Assembly (NCBI GenBank): GCA_037039685.1
Contig: JAWNGF010000001.1
Span: 6,944,001-7,008,000, forward strand
Direction of reading: 5' to 3'
Origin: Ceratobasidium sp. AG-K
Taxonomy: Eukaryota > Basidiomycota > Agaricomycetes > Cantharellales > Ceratobasidiaceae
DNA: 64,000 nt
The notes under the pieces are model-generated. The model had not been told where the DNA came from. It made no database searches and saw only the letters and a program-made list of their open reading frames with translations. Position numbers and translations under genes: made by a program. This document shows positions 62,765-64,000 of this stretch, in pieces. Numbering within the stretch: the stretch's first letter is position 1; each line of letters starts with the position of its first letter.

Positions 62765-63069
62765 GCCGGGGTAGACCCAGGGTTGAGCCCTGTTTTTATT
62801 TCGTTGTGCTCTGTTCTACTTTTCATCTTGTCTAATCGCAATGTACTAGTGTGCTATATGAAGCCCGCCCAATTGCAGGGTCGTATTACACATTCTTGAC
62901 CGGAGGATTCGTTTCACCGAGGACATATGTAGACAATCGTGTGCTTGTTTTATGGCTTGTTTATCTAAGAACCTGGGTGCAATGTAAATCCATACAGAAA
63001 TAAACTGTAAATGCGCCGAAACTTGTAATACATGATGGATGGCGATAGCGTGTAAATTCCAACGTGGGG
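62765..63069. other. Convergent intergenic gap
   Basis: 305 bp between facing stop codons; untranslated ends only. Confidence 0.4.
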
Positions 63070-64000
63070 TCAAAGTTCTGCGTGCTTTTGACCCTTGTCG
63101 TCCTTGGTCTTTTTGCCCTTGCCGTCACCCTCTTCGGGCCACTCGTCGGATGCGACGTCGTACCCTGCCGCCTTGAGTCCCTGCACGATCCGCTGGCGCA
63201 CATTGTCCATATCGGGAATCTCCCCCGCCTCGACCGCGTCCGTGCCAATGTCGGTAAAGTCAACCTCGTGCACACCCGCGTCGTGCTCGATCCGGATCTT
63301 TTTCCCTGCCAACGCCCGGTCCTCGACGTGCGAGTTGAGCAGCGCGCCCAGTGCAGCCTTGATAAACTCGGCCTGCTTGGCCTCTTCGCCTAGCGATTTG
63401 GCCTTTTTCGCCTCGGGCTTTTTTGCGACGGGCATGGGGTGGGCGGGCGGAAGGATCGGACGGGCTGGGGCGAGTGTATGCGGGACGGGGCTCTCGAACT
63501 GGGATCGGTCAAACTCGACCGTGTCCTGGGCGACGACCTGGCGACAGCGAATAGGCGCGGCCTTGACGCTGTCCCGCTGCGACTTGAACCCAGGCTCGCT
63601 GCAAATGCGTGGCGTGTGGATCACAATTAGGTAGCTAGACGGAATTAGTACGTATTTAGACAAGCATAGAGGCACCTACTTGCACAAGCTAACTTCCTTG
63701 ACAAACATGATCTGATCGACCGAGCTCATCGAACAATGGAACTAGGCATCGGTCAGTCGGGATCGTGCGGGTCCGACCAGGGCGCTCACCTGAATCTCGA
63801 TCTCTCGCTTGCGCCCGGTCTTGTCGCATTGGGTCCCGTCGCCCCAGCGCTGCACGAGATAACGTTGGTCGGCTGCACGCTGTAGTTCTAAATTGGCCGC
63901 TGCGGCTTCCGCCTGGCGGCGACTGACATCGTTGCCAGTTTTTTGCTTGGCCGCGGGCGAGACGCCTAGATTGTACGCCTCCCACTGTCAAAGTATGAGC
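63070..64000 (-). CDS. YOS9: ER lectin YOS9/OS-9 (MRH domain), partial at window edge
   Basis: Recognises trimmed N-glycans on misfolded proteins for ER-associated degradation. Only the C-terminal half lies inside the window; the gene continues beyond 64000. The MRH domain is visible over four exons: WEAYNLGVSPAAKQKTGNDV, YLVQRWGDGTQCDKTGRKRE then IEIQ, FHCSMSSVDQIMFVKEVSLC (conserved Cys) and YLIVIHTPRICSEPGFKSQR. Then come RCRQVV, a Lys/Ala-rich segment and a helical tail ending GQKHAEL. The last four residues, HAEL, resemble the HDEL/KDEL retention signal found on yeast Yos9. The conserved WGDGTxCD motif for sugar binding is present. Confidence 0.87.

Overview
The window is nuclear DNA of a filamentous basidiomycete. 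Genes are dense (about one per 2 kb), lie on both strands, and are split by many introns of mostly 45-60 nt with GT...AG ends and CTAAC-like branch sites. Protein content supports this: a chitin synthase activator, Ste11/Byr2, a Clp1-like protein, fungal kynurenine enzymes and a HAL4-type kinase. Family-level memory points to Agaricomycetes, perhaps a Rhizoctonia/Ceratobasidium relative; that placement is inference. No tRNA, rRNA, CRISPR array or intact transposon was recognised.

Layout. 1-3651: no convincing gene. 3652-12338: phosphatidylserine synthase, JmjC/PHD histone demethylase (JHD1 type), a DUF202 membrane protein, the Sel1-repeat chitin synthase regulator (SKT5/CHS4) and phosphoglycerate kinase. 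12336-22071: an RGG-rich protein with KSPEP repeats, a methyltransferase, a PRCC-domain protein, histone H2B, sphingosine kinase and LST8. 22196-31793: F-box/JmjC protein, glutaminyl cyclase, CWC24, SmB and a membrane class-3 lipase. 32085-40788: Clp1-like protein, TRM1 and a Ste11-type MAPKKK. 41189-46736: two serine carboxypeptidases flanking an internally deleted third copy. 46737-51698: a gene-poor stretch, a coiled-coil protein, a histidine phosphatase and PMP3. 52023-58831: kynurenine formamidase, kynureninase, kynurenine 3-monooxygenase and an AIF/AMID-like flavoprotein. 59732-64000: a HAL4-like kinase and the C-terminal part of the ER lectin YOS9/OS-9, which runs off the right edge.

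Genes that may work together. The three kynurenine genes cover hydrolysis of formylkynurenine, 3-hydroxylation and cleavage to 3-hydroxyanthranilate, the core of de novo NAD synthesis from tryptophan. The hydroxylase and kynureninase are divergent from one 309-bp promoter. Clp1-like and Ste11 genes, both tied to mating or sexual development in fungi, are separated only by TRM1. The carboxypeptidase block is a tandem duplication with one decayed copy.

A technical pattern affects annotation. Four apparent frameshifts in three otherwise well-formed genes (phosphatidylserine synthase, SKT5, and twice in the RGG protein) are each repaired by one extra base in a G/C homopolymer, with a possible fifth case in a T run. 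All are in the same direction, which looks like homopolymer under-calling in the assembly rather than gene decay. Exon boundaries here were read by eye and should be treated as models.
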